A stretch of DNA of 64,000 nt from Entonaema liquescens (Eukaryota; Ascomycota; Sordariomycetes; Xylariales; Xylariaceae). How positions within the stretch are numbered: position 1 is the stretch's first letter; the number at the start of each line of letters is the position of its first letter. Shown one piece after another: positions 49,901 to 60,592 of this stretch. Position numbers and translations under genes: made by a program. The notes beneath the pieces were generated by a model. It saw nothing but the letters and a program-made list of their open reading frames with translations. It did not search any database and was not told the origin of the DNA. The stretch is taken from NCBI GenBank assembly GCA_902805475.1, contig CADCSX010000002.1:4030001-4094000 (forward strand). Reading direction: 5' to 3'.

Positions 49901-51803
49901 TCCTTTTACTTTTTCAACTCAGTCCTTTTTCGGGCTCTTCCTCCGCCGCTACTCTAGGATTTACCATCAGCCGGTCTTCACCCAAGCAAAACCGCGCGCG
50001 AAAGAGATTGGAGTCTGAGGAAGATGTATTCATGCAAAGGACCCAGAGTTTATTTCATTTCGTCTGCAGATATCCACATTTTGACGTCATGACTTATCAG
50101 CCAGCATACCCCTCGTCTATCACATCTGCTTATCCCCAGCTCCTTTAACTCCAAAATGGTCTTAATCCGAGTGTTAGATCCGGGTGGGACGCTCTGCCCC
50201 AAGTCTTAACATCTTAGCATCTTAACATCTTAACAAATGTTTCATATCGCATATAGCTTCGCGGAATTGTGCAGACCCAACATTGACAATCGGCAAGATC
50301 TTAATATAGAGCAGGGTAAATATCCGAAAAGAGGCTTTAGGTACTTATTCTCGGCGTCGGTTATATATCTCTACAGAGTTCAAAAGTGAAAAAAAAAAAA
50401 AAAGCTCGGCCCTCTACGCCGCCCACATGCTACATACTACATGCTACATGCTACTCGGCATAAGAGATGAGAAACTCGCCGTGTGGCGGTCAAATTCCTA
50501 AATAGGAACTTTTGACGCTGAGGAGGAGCATATGCGACTTGAAGCTAACTTTACTTAGAAACGTTCCGCTCTATTCCGCTTTCTGCTAATAGGGTTTTGA
50601 ACTTGATATTAGTAGTTTATTAGCCAATAACTAACTAGCAAATCTTTATTAGTTTCGGGTCCGTGTCGGATTTTACTGACAAAGCACGTTTAGGTCGCTG
50701 TTTTTATCAATTATCATTCCTTACAGATACACAACTTCTTGTTGATACAGCATTGTGAGACGAGACGACTATGATTGGCTAATGGGGCGTAGCCGCCGGG
50801 TTCCGATTGAAATAATTCCGCATAAATTACAGTAACTGTATGCCTCTGAAGAGAATTTCACTTAATAAACACATCCGGTACCTGGCAGACCGGCAATCTG
50901 CTGTTCCAGATCGAATTAATAAATGGTACATGATGGGTGATTGAAAGCGATCAAGTCGCATATTCGTACTACTACAATGGCTTATGGTGTTCATGCGCGA
51001 CGCGTTTTCTTAGCTGTCATCTGGAATTGTCTGTACTATGTACGGATTATCTGTATGAATTCAACGGATAACCAACATAAAGCGTCGTCGTAATGAACAG
51101 AAAGTCATTCGGGATCCTGGGTAGCTTCTTACCTTAGGTAAGTAGGTAACTTAACAGGTATCTATTATATCTATCGCGAGCCTAGGGCTCAACGGAATCG
51201 ATCTTTCTCGCCGGTGCTAATATGCAACCTAAAAGTTCTCACGTAGCATCCGGGTCCTGAATCCGTCAACAGCCGCATTAATCTATAAAGTACAAACCAC
51301 GTACCAACCCAACTTCGGGACAGCCTATCATGGTAAATATTAGGTCATGCTTACTATTGGCTAGCAGTATCTTTTCGTGAACAAAAACCTCGGCTCGCAG
51401 GTGAAATGAGATTTCGCCTTTTTTATTACTCGTGGAGACTCAATATTATATAACGTCTAAGCTTTCAATTCATACATTGATATTGTTTAGCCGATACTAA
51501 GACGAAAGATATTATTTTTTTATAGCTTCCAAAAATTCACGTGGGATGTTCTTTGGGTTATGGTGTTCCCTGCTCAAGTGTAACTATAGAGATGGCAGAA
51601 ATGTGTAACAACTTTGATTCAATGTCCCCCATTTTAAAAAATCGAAGACAATGCAACTCCCCGCTGTTTCACATAGTTGACCGTGCTTTATCGTCATCGG
51701 GGACTCGCCAGTCCGAAGCTATGCTCGCTCGGAATCGGTATAGTGCGTTTGGTTGTTATGCTTTGCTTTCACCGCTTCATCGCATAAACATTACGATTGA
51801 CTC

Positions 51804-51839
51804 CCTACCTACCTACCTACCTACCTACCTGCCTACCTA
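51804..51839. repeat. (CTAC)n tetranucleotide repeat
   Basis: About seven perfect CTAC/CCTA units followed by an imperfect GCCTACCTA end. It lies inside a long but non-conserved ORF on the plus strand. Confidence 0.9.
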
Positions 51840-53818
51840 TGTTAGGTACTACAAACGATTCGACGAGGGATTCTGCATGCTGTGCAACCAATTCGACGCC
51901 TCTGGCCTCATAAGAGGCCCTAAACACTTGGGTTATCGCCTACGTGGCATAGGCCAGATTAACATATTGCATTAAATTACTCTACATGAAACAAGCGCTT
52001 CCCCAATAGCAAGGCGGCAAAGGCCTAGTAGTTGGAACTACAGAAGCACCTATCTGATGATTCGTATGCAGTAAGGCTACGCTTATTGCGTCACAGAAAC
52101 ATCCCGACTGGTCCATTAGATAATTCCGATATCATCTGATGAATATCGTGGCTTATAACTCGGCATACTCGACCAATGTAACGACTTATATAAGAGCATC
52201 TGGACATGACTGCATGTCATATTCAGTAGTAAGACTTCTCGAAAAGCTTTACTCAAATATTTGGTACTAGCATCCCCACTGCAGTCGAGCTGTTACCTTA
52301 AGCCTTGACACCTGCGCGTACTTGGCCGCGTTACCATGCCGGCAATCTCTAGCCTGTCACTTGGAACGTTCGAACAAGGCGTGCTGCTTAACTTCCATCT
52401 GGTGGGGTTGAGTTGAGTTGAGTTGGATTGAGTATAATTCCCATCACTTCTCATAACTACTTTACCAACTGCTTTTGCGCGTTTTGTCTAGCACCACACG
52501 CTCCATTCTTACGTACTAAACGGCTTCCATGGTCTGCCTTGCATGCCAAGCTTTACGATGCAACCTGTCCTCCACAGCTATCTGTGTCCTGAGTTCGTTG
52601 CGGGACGCTGGCTTGTCAGGACCGGGTTTAGGGTCGCATTACCGGGCGATAGTATTGAAATGATTTAGTTATTGTCCGCAAACGATACCCTTTAGAGCAA
52701 ATGGCCTTGTCTCTACTCGTTATAGTTAGCTCATGAGGAAGAAAAGGTTTCAATGTCACATTCTGACGATAAAATGATGTATTTTGACGGTAATGTTGTC
52801 CTGATTGGCTTAGGAGAAGCACCAATACGGGCATGGATTCCTAGCTTCATAACATTTACCAGTAACTTATTGGTAAGAACTACGTTGCTTTAACTACCTA
52901 AAGTTTTTGCTACTATATTAAAGTAATTCTGATCGGAAAATTAATGAGATCTACAGATCTACCTCGTGTCAATAAGTTAGGCAAGGATAGTTCTTGAGAT
53001 TTACTAGTTACTAAATAATGTTTCTTGCGCCAACAGCTTGTCTTTACTTACGGCCTTCGATACGTATGTGAGAGAAAAACGCCGCAGCACCGTTGACAGA
53101 ACTACACAGAATAACGTCATGAAGCCTGCCGGTCTAACTGTTGCTAGACTACGCCAGTTATTTGATGTTATTCCGCTATACCCCAGCGTAACTCTTTTAT
53201 ATGCCCCCTGTTCTCGGAACTTAAGTACATCACCACATCTCTGCTATTACATTCATTACGAGAGATCGCCAGAGCTCAACGTATAAACACAGTCAATTCG
53301 GCCGAGAATTGTTCGGAGGGTTACACCGAAGCGCGTCCCGGACAGAAGTTCCAGCTAATTTTATCGGTGCAGTCTCTTTAGGCCCCAAATGGAGACGGGG
53401 CCGGACTTTTAGTCTCTCGGATGAGCTAGACGGCATTTTACGTTGCATTCCATGTGGAAGATGCAGAAAACTCTCCTGCGGGGTCTTTCCAATGAACCAA
53501 CCTGTATACTTGGGTTCCAGGGGGTTGCGCATGAGGATATCTACAACGCACAAGTATGAACTCCCTAGAGTCAAGTCGTTTAATGATCATAGCATAACAC
53601 AGTACCTAATATCGATTGCTAGTTTGGTTTATTAGATACAGAGTAGTTAGTTACTAGCCTGACTATTAAGCACTTAACTAAAACTAGAGGACATGTCCTT
53701 TGAAGCTGACAGTATGAGCTCGGCCTCCTCCAGTAGAATGACAACGTAGTATTCTCCTGTGCGAGAATGGACATTACCCAACACCATGCTATTTCGCGAC
53801 TTCTCCATACCACATGGA

Positions 53819-54360
53819 CTAGACCATGGCTAAGCCACGATTTCCCACGTTCCCTGTCAGAATCCGTAGATCCCCAATACCAGGAACTCGGAGGCGACGT
53901 TTAATGAGCGCGGAGATACATGCCAAAGCTATCCATGTCCCTTGATCGTGCGGCGCCGGCTTTAGGTCCGATGCTCTGGTACTATGAGCATGGTTCAAGC
54001 ACCGCCCCGGAGCTTTGACGGCAAAGTGCACTTTCAACTTACAACCAAGCTGTCCCGTCGCGTCAACGCCGTCAGAAACTTTCTCCCAATATCGCGGGAT
54101 TCTCCGCGCGGCGACTCGCCAATGCATGATACCTCGTGTTCAGCCGTTACCTTGGGTCTTTGCGCCGTCATCCCGTTGTTCCTGCGTGTCTAGGGCACGG
54201 GAGACCCTCCTCATGCGCAGTTGCATCATCCCGTCGAGCGCCGGGTCACATCATAGCACTGCCACACCGACCATGACAGCCGTTCCGCCGATCATTGCCA
54301 TTTGAGCCGCAAAGGGTCGGGCGTGTTTGCCGCAACGGTATCTAGGTTCCTTGGACGTGT
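53819..54360 (-). pseudogene. Possible decayed coding frame, unrecognised
   Basis: On the minus strand one frame reads about 175 codons with only two in-frame stops (both TGA). It begins near 54360 and passes through a hydrophobic segment (MAMIGGTAVMVGVAVL) and basic blocks (MMQLRMRRVSRALDTQ; WIALACISALIKRRLRVPG) to a stop at 53819. I do not recognise the family. The region is GC-richer than its surroundings, which also lowers the number of chance stops, so it may not be a gene remnant at all. Confidence 0.2.
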
Positions 54361-55582
54361 TCCATTATGGGTTTTATCAATCTTTCCGCATTTTCCTTCT
54401 GGAAGCGTTGGAAACCCTTTTTCGCTTTGCTACCCTTGACAAATCCCGGAATTGGCAGAAAGGGTCTTCTGACAGGTTTTGCCCTTGCGTGCATCGGGGG
54501 CACTGGCCCTGAAGCCCCCATTATCGTACGATGTAACGGTAGATTTGCAGGTCCCCTAAATATTGTTTATAATTACTCTCTTAAGGGATCTTATTATATA
54601 CCATTATATCTAGAGATCTGCATAGCTGATGCTATTCCCAGCCTTGCCAGCCGCGTCCAGCAACACAACACGAGATATCCTGCCGTTGCCAATGACATTA
54701 TTAATGGCTGACATTTAGTTTTTCATATGGTCATTGGCTTCTACTTCGTAAACGGATATTGAGGCTCGAGCCTTGCAGAATCCATCTCTTGTATTTGTCT
54801 TCAAGTGTCGATTGTACTTCGACGTCTGTAGCGGTACAGAGGCATACATACAAAGACCACGCTGCCGGCAATTCCCGTGGCTATAGCCCCTACTACGCGC
54901 ACACCCAGGCTGCTTCAGCCAGCGCTGACAACGTCGGAGATCAATCTATAATCTGGTTGGAACCCGTATTCACTCACGATGCTAAACATAATCATGGAAA
55001 TTGCTCTTGAAACTTGGAATGCAGCTGGTCAGCTCCATGGCGATGCATATAGCCTTCGTATCATTGATGAGCGGTATGTTCGTGAGTCGCGTCGGTAGCA
55101 AAACGGGAGCCCTTCTAGCCGATACTGGACGAGAGGATGAGGTTTCAACCCCTTAACCTATCGGCTCTAAGGATGTTGCCGAGTCCAATAAAAATTCGAA
55201 TGCCGGAGAGGCCTCCGTGCAGGATGCACTATGCACCTAAGGCAGGGGATGATAACCAGCATTCAATGTATCAGTTGCATACTGCGTGAAACTCTGAAGA
55301 CTGCTAATACTCAACTATCGTGCGATAACTTCACAGGATGAGGTTATAAAAAGGTTACATAGTAAAATTATGTGTTCAGATATGCGTAGTTAGAAACTCC
55401 CCTATGTTTACAACCCCATTACCAGCCATCTCCCCGGCATCAACTCCAGTATTGCACCCCAGCCCTGTATGCCAGTAACGATTGGATGAAACTTCGCCGT
55501 AGATCAAACACCAGTAAATAGAGAATAACAAAGGAAAATTGCGACCGAGTGAATGGCGTTGAAGCGGCGTCTGATACGACAC

Positions 55583-57862
55583 TTAGAGCAACTCTACATC
55601 GCCGTCTTGATCTTCGTCTAGGAGGCCTAACCCACTATCATGCTTGCGCCTCTTGGTACCCCTACTGGTCTTCGCCAGCCCCCCTGAGAGGCAAGCCCCC
55701 GACCTAAGGGGACTACCATCAGGGGTCGTTGTGTCCTCGCCTCCAGCTGCCTTTCCGACAGCAGAATTAACTGAGGAGTGCCAGCTTCTCCCTGAGCTAC
55801 TAGTGCTCGACCTCGATGGTGTAGCCAGGAACTCCGAGCTCATTCGGAGCACGCGCTCAAGCTCAGCCTTCATCGTGTCGACAGCCTGTACGGCGCGGTT
55901 CCTCTCTTCGTCTAACCATTGGTTAAGTCCTAGATTCTCTACACGCAGCTCCTTAATCGTAGTGTGCGCCTCGTGCAGGCTACTGTTTACTTCGTCAACA
56001 GCGCGACGTAAGTCCGTCACTCGCGCATCCCGTACCGCCAACGCCATCCCGTGGTACTTGTTGAGAGCCTTAACCTCAGCGGCCTTGCGTCTCTGCAGCT
56101 CGGTGAGTTGTAGGCGAAAGTTTTCAGCTTGCTCACGCACCGAGGCGAGCCTGGCCTCTAGTTTAGCAACGGTAGCCTTACTATCGGCGAGCTCTGCCTG
56201 CGCGCCTGCTACCTCAGCTGTGAGTCGTTTCTCGGTGACTTTGCCCTCCTCTTCCATGTTTTGGACCAGACTCTCTAGTTCCGCGACATCGCGACGGTAG
56301 CCGTCAGCAGCACCCCTCAGACGCTCCAAGCCGACTTCTAAGTCTGCGATGCGCTCGTCCTTGCCGGCCAGCTCTACCCGGCTTCGCTCACGCATGCTAT
56401 CCATCGCGTCGACACGTGCATTAAGCTGTTGCCGCAATGACAACTCGAGCTCATGGTACTCATCGATAGCGTCTTCGTCCTCGCGAACTTGGCGTGCGAG
56501 GTTACGCAGTTGAACAAGTACTAGGTCTAAGACCTCAGCTCCGCGTGAAGATAAGGGAAGAGTAATCTCTCCTGGAGTGAGGTACTCTAGTTCTAGACGT
56601 GCTGAGCGAAACGCCCCAGTAAGGGATGTCACGATCTCACCCGCATCGTTGCCGGGGAATCCTAGGGAGCTCAGAGATGAATTGAGATCTAGCAGTGCTG
56701 CCGTTCGGTCAGAGAGAGACTGCAGCACGGCGTCTAGATGTACCTCCATGTCCTTTGAAGATTTCACGGGTATATCGGCGGCTTTAAGTTTATTGGCAAT
56801 ACGTGCCTTTAGGCTTTCGTGACTCTCAAGTACTTCGGTCAGCTTGGTCAATTCGAGCCGTAGAGATCCCAGTTCGGCTTCTAAGGCTTCTTTCTCCGGA
56901 TCAGGGAGTACTACTTGGATTCCGATATGAGATTGCGGTGTCACGGGCGTGCTTCTTCGCAAAGAACAGGGAGTAGCAGGGATTGTTGGGCTCGTACACG
57001 GTGGCGTAGGGAACGATGCTGATGCGCGATTCTTAGACGGCGTGCTGCATATCAGGCCCGCCATTGTAGTGTCGCCAAAGGCTTCGTCGTCATCCATATA
57101 ACCGTCTGAGAATGGATCGCGAGCTGCTAGTGTCCAGTCATAGTTCCGAGTTTGATCCCCATTCGAAGAAGCGCGGCTGCTTAATTCTTCTCTAAGTGAC
57201 CGAATCTCGTCCTCTAACTCTAATATTCGATCTGTATCCTGGACCAGTGTGGTATTCTGCAGCCTATCGATTTCCTGGTCCTTCTCGGCCAGTTGGTCTT
57301 GAAGACGTTGTAATTCGGCCTTTTGCTTCTGAACGCGTTGTCGCTTCTCTTGACTGATAATATTCATTTCCTCGCTGAGTCCATTCCGACGAATGCGTCG
57401 CTTGACGCGGTCGTCGAGGACTTGGCGCAATGAGAAGAAACGTATCTCGTTACTATTGCCATTACCAAGGAGTTCATCTTCCCCATCTGGTCGTGACCGA
57501 GAAAGGGGCGTGGAATGACGTCTACGTTTAGGTGAAGGAGCAACACCAAGCGACGTTCGCTGAACCGTTGGTGTAAGTCCTGTTGACGATGCATCGTGGT
57601 GTTCGATATTCGGGCCAGGGTCTGAAAAACGGACCCTCTTCTTGCCCCGTCGCTTGGGTGTCCTTGGGGTTATCTCTGAAGCGGTATTGGTTGTTGATAG
57701 CCGCGATGCACCCGATAATCCTGTCGCCCCGACACTGGCCCGCGGCGTACGCCGTAAGGCAATGGGAAGGTCTTGATCTTCCCCCATTTCGTAGAAACGA
57801 TTACGACGTGCTTGGTAAGAAGGAAGAGGGAAGAGGGATGCAAATGCTAAGCTTGCATCCAA
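55583..57862 (-). CDS. Long coiled-coil protein with PP1-docking-like motif
   Basis: Single-exon gene for 759 residues; not assigned to a named family. The N-terminus is disordered and Ser/Thr/Arg-rich, with TPRTPKRRGKK and KKRVRFSD at residues 74-81, fitting the RVxF docking motif for protein phosphatase 1. Minimal CDK-like S/T-P sites (TPKR, PSPKRRR) occur nearby. A conserved-looking block FFSLRQVLDDRVKRRIRRNG (near 140-160) precedes long coiled coils, roughly 165-235 and 320-690, rich in Glu/Leu/Arg heptads, with a Thr/Pro-rich gap (TPPCTSPTIPATPCSL). The tail is Ser-rich and basic (KTSRGTKRRKHDSG) and ends acidic. The layout suggests a nuclear, chromosome- or spindle-associated scaffold, but this is inference. 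An alternative start is Met26 (57787), where MGEDQDLP begins. Confidence 0.8.
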   Translation of the reverse strand: MDASLAFASLFPLPSYQARRNRFYEMGEDQDLPIALRRTPRASVGATGLSGASRLSTTNTASEITPRTPKRRGKKRVRFSDPGPNIEHHDASSTGLTPTVQRTSLGVAPSPKRRRHSTPLSRSRPDGEDELLGNGNSNEIRFFSLRQVLDDRVKRRIRRNGLSEEMNIISQEKRQRVQKQKAELQRLQDQLAEKDQEIDRLQNTTLVQDTDRILELEDEIRSLREELSSRASSNGDQTRNYDWTLAARDPFSDGYMDDDEAFGDTTMAGLICSTPSKNRASASFPTPPCTSPTIPATPCSLRRSTPVTPQSHIGIQVVLPDPEKEALEAELGSLRLELTKLTEVLESHESLKARIANKLKAADIPVKSSKDMEVHLDAVLQSLSDRTAALLDLNSSLSSLGFPGNDAGEIVTSLTGAFRSARLELEYLTPGEITLPLSSRGAEVLDLVLVQLRNLARQVREDEDAIDEYHELELSLRQQLNARVDAMDSMRERSRVELAGKDERIADLEVGLERLRGAADGYRRDVAELESLVQNMEEEGKVTEKRLTAEVAGAQAELADSKATVAKLEARLASVREQAENFRLQLTELQRRKAAEVKALNKYHGMALAVRDARVTDLRRAVDEVNSSLHEAHTTIKELRVENLGLNQWLDEERNRAVQAVDTMKAELERVLRMSSEFLATPSRSSTSSSGRSWHSSVNSAVGKAAGGEDTTTPDGSPLRSGACLSGGLAKTSRGTKRRKHDSGLGLLDEDQDGDVELL

Positions 57863-60592
57863 TATTATTTTCTTGATGCAGTGGAATATGAACTAGCCCA
57901 ATAAAATATTTTTACATTTACAGCAATAAGAGCCCTGATAAAGGTCGCGTCGCGGGTCCCTGAATAAGGTAAACATCAACCCATAGCATTTAGATATTTG
58001 GTTCCCGTGGAGACTAGACACCTTTAATTGTTTAGACTTTTCCCATTTTGGAACAACGTGACGTAGCTTCAAATGCCCCGCGGTCTGGCATCCAATCATT
58101 CTTGTCCAACGAGGACAAATCTGGAACCACACGTAGGCTGCCAACTCTCCTTTTCTCCAACCTCTCTCATTTCACCCCTCACTATTTTAAATTCTTATCC
58201 AACGCCTAGGCAGACAATATCATTTCAACTTAGGCATGTATATCTCGAAAGAGAATACTTGGCTAGGGTTTAAAATCCAGAGCCAGTAGCGTGTAAGTTT
58301 GTTGCTAGCACTGATAGCGCTTTGCGAATTTCGTGAGATTGTTTATATGGAGTCACAAATTTCACTGATATGAGAATGAGAATTCTATCAATGATCCACA
58401 AGCCATTAGGATGGGCTTAGACGTAGACTCGAATGAGTCATCGACTAGTTAACCTCCTGACATTGGAGCATAAACCACAGTTGAACGTGGGAGATATATA
58501 GGTACTGTATGATTATTAGTAGGTGTGTATTCTTTGACAGTATCCGACAACCCTTTTCTATCAGTGGTCCTTTCCCGAAAAATGTCGATCGGGACGCTCC
58601 CGGCAGCTGAAGGCGAAGGAGCTAGCATCGGCGGGTACCGTGACTGCCACGTGGATGCATTATAAGTCCGATTCGAGATGGGAAGGCTCCGGGAAGCGGT
58701 GAGATAGGGCCTGACTCGGTCGCCAATACCAATCTTCGTCGATTTATATATACCTACATATCGGCCCTCCTTATTCTAGATTGGCGGTCCTTTTTTCTTA
58801 TTTGGTTCACTTATAACGCTTAGCTTCCCCCGACGGGTGTAGCAGAAGGCCTTCTAGTGTTGCACATAACTACCTACCTACCTACTATTATTCTTGTTTG
58901 CTTTACAGGTGGCATTCCTACATTCCGTGTGGTCGTCTGTAATGAGTCTCATTAAAGTAGTATGAACTCGCATCTATAAGAGGAGGGCATATATACGCTA
59001 AGATGAAGTGCTTCGAAAGCAGATCTACCTGCATCGGGAGTTAACCATAAGGGTTTCCGCCATCAGTAGCTTTTCCATTTAGGTAATCATAATTCGATCC
59101 AACTACCTAGCTAATCGGCTAATTAATATTTATCACGATTAGCGACGGTTTTATCTCATGTGTATTGTATAGGTAGCCATAAGAAACAAACCCATGCTTA
59201 ACATTTGTTCATAGATGTCTTTAGGATGGGGTATATCAGTATCAATCATAAAGGACTTTATTAGGACCCAAATTACGCCATAAGTCTCGGTGGATACTAA
59301 ATCTATATTGTATATTGTTGTATGTGAAAGTAGAGGAGATACGTTTCGAGTCGATATTCCTTTTCGACCCTTAGCAACCCAGGTCGATCTTAAGAACCCA
59401 CTTATTTCATATTTTACCTCGGCTAGTTCTTTGTCAGTGGAGATTCTCCTAAGCACATACATGTAGCATTCGTTTGTGTATGCTTGGCGGGGTAATACAA
59501 GTCTTTTTGATCTGATGGTTCTTAATGCATTATGTCCTATTATGTGTTCCATTACTCGAACAGCGAGCATGAATTCCGTTAGGAAGAAAGCATGAACAAG
59601 CTTCGAGACCGATGAGTTGCTGTTGGGAGCCTCAAAGAGCTCAAAAAAAAAAAAAAAAAAAAAACCTTTCGACCTTCCTAAACTGGAATGAGAGGTACCC
59701 AAATGTCAGCTTCCTCGGAGTAATGGTACCCTAAATACCCTAAATACCCTAAATTTTTACGTATAGAATAATCAAGACTTCATCGAAAAGGGAAATAATG
59801 CTAAGGTTAACTCGTAACTTTTTTTCTAAAAATTCGAATTGGTAATATATAGGAAGGTAGGGATAATATCTCTATTGGTTGCCGTTAACTACGATTTCGG
59901 CTCTTTGTAAAACATCGATGTCTGCAAGGAACAACTTGTGTGTGAAGGTAAAAGGATGATGTGATTCTCCAAAACCAAGGGACTCTACCGCTAACCTGGA
60001 TGTCGACATCTGCTCCCAATCTGACGGGCCACTCATGCATATGCGTACAAGGTTGCCACAAAAGATAGGGTTCTAGTAGCGATATCTTGACCCTTTTACC
60101 ATCCACTTATATGTAGACGATCACCCATACTCCATGCACCATACGGCGGTGCGTTCTATCAAAGCCGGCAGGGGTAGCTAGCCAACGTTACAGCCTTATA
60201 CATGAACTTCTTTATCCCTAAGGGTTTTATTAAGCAGCTCGGCGTGATATACCTAGGCAAAATTGTGCAAATAGGCCGGTGATAGGAGTTCATGCCTAAC
60301 CGCTAGTTTCTAGTTGTTCCCAACTTATCCTTCTAATTGTAGACGACTCTTTCGCCCACACTCGAGCTATTGACACTTATGCTTTGCCATTGAGAGTTCT
60401 CCAGGTCCATTTTCCAAGACCGGTAGACAATCACGATAGATTGTACTATCTTCAATTGCTATACCTAGGACTGCTGACTGACTTTACTCCGGTTGGTCTC
60501 CGTCGCAAGTCGGTGTAGAGGCTGCTAAGAGCCGTACCCAACTGTTTTTCTTTCACGCGGCCACCCGCTTGATATATTCGTGAGACGTTCAA
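57863..60592. other. Divergent spacer between coiled-coil gene and MFS gene
   Basis: 2.7 kb holding both promoters. It contains a (CTAC)3 run near 58870, an A22 tract at 59643-59664 and a CCCTAAATA triplicate at 59729-59755. The ORF 59151-59702 on the minus strand owes part of its length to the A22 tract (poly-Phe) and shows no conserved features, so it is not called as a gene. Confidence 0.55.
59729..59755. repeat. CCCTAAATA x3, telomere-like word
   Basis: Three CCCTAA hexamers (the fungal telomere word) at a 9-base spacing, each followed by ATA or AT. Too short and wrongly spaced to be true telomere repeat. Confidence 0.85.

Larger units (their letters stand above)
45465..55582. other. 10.1 kb gene-poor spacer upstream of the CP2 gene
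   Basis: No supported gene. It runs from the 5' end of the CP2 gene to the 3' end of the coiled-coil gene. It contains AGGTA-rich and purine-rich repeats near 46390-46840, the TTGTATG minisatellite at 46876, an A15 tract at 50389-50403, short tandem words at 50205-50235 and 50428-50454, a (CTAC)n run at 51804-51839, a GAGTT pentamer run at 52408-52432, and a GC-richer stretch (53300-55100) with broken coding-like frames. Promoter and leader of the CP2 gene should lie near the left end. Confidence 0.55.

Noticed and set aside
49829..50150. About 105-codon plus-strand open frame without an early ATG, with a basic stretch (KQNRARKRLESEEDVF)
   Set aside because: No start, no clear splice sites at its edges, pyrimidine-rich DNA that avoids stops by composition, and no family match.
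51541..51975. 144-codon plus-strand ORF
   Set aside because: The centre is the (CTAC)n repeat read as Leu-Pro-Thr-Tyr, and the flanks are not conserved.
53293..53635. Overlapping ORFs of 93 and 108 codons on opposite strands
   Set aside because: Mutual shadows in a GC-richer patch with no recognisable protein feature on either strand.
59151..59702. 183-codon ORF on the minus strand
   Set aside because: Part of its length comes from translating the A22 tract as poly-Phe, the rest has no conserved motif and AT-rich codon use, and it lies in a divergent promoter region.
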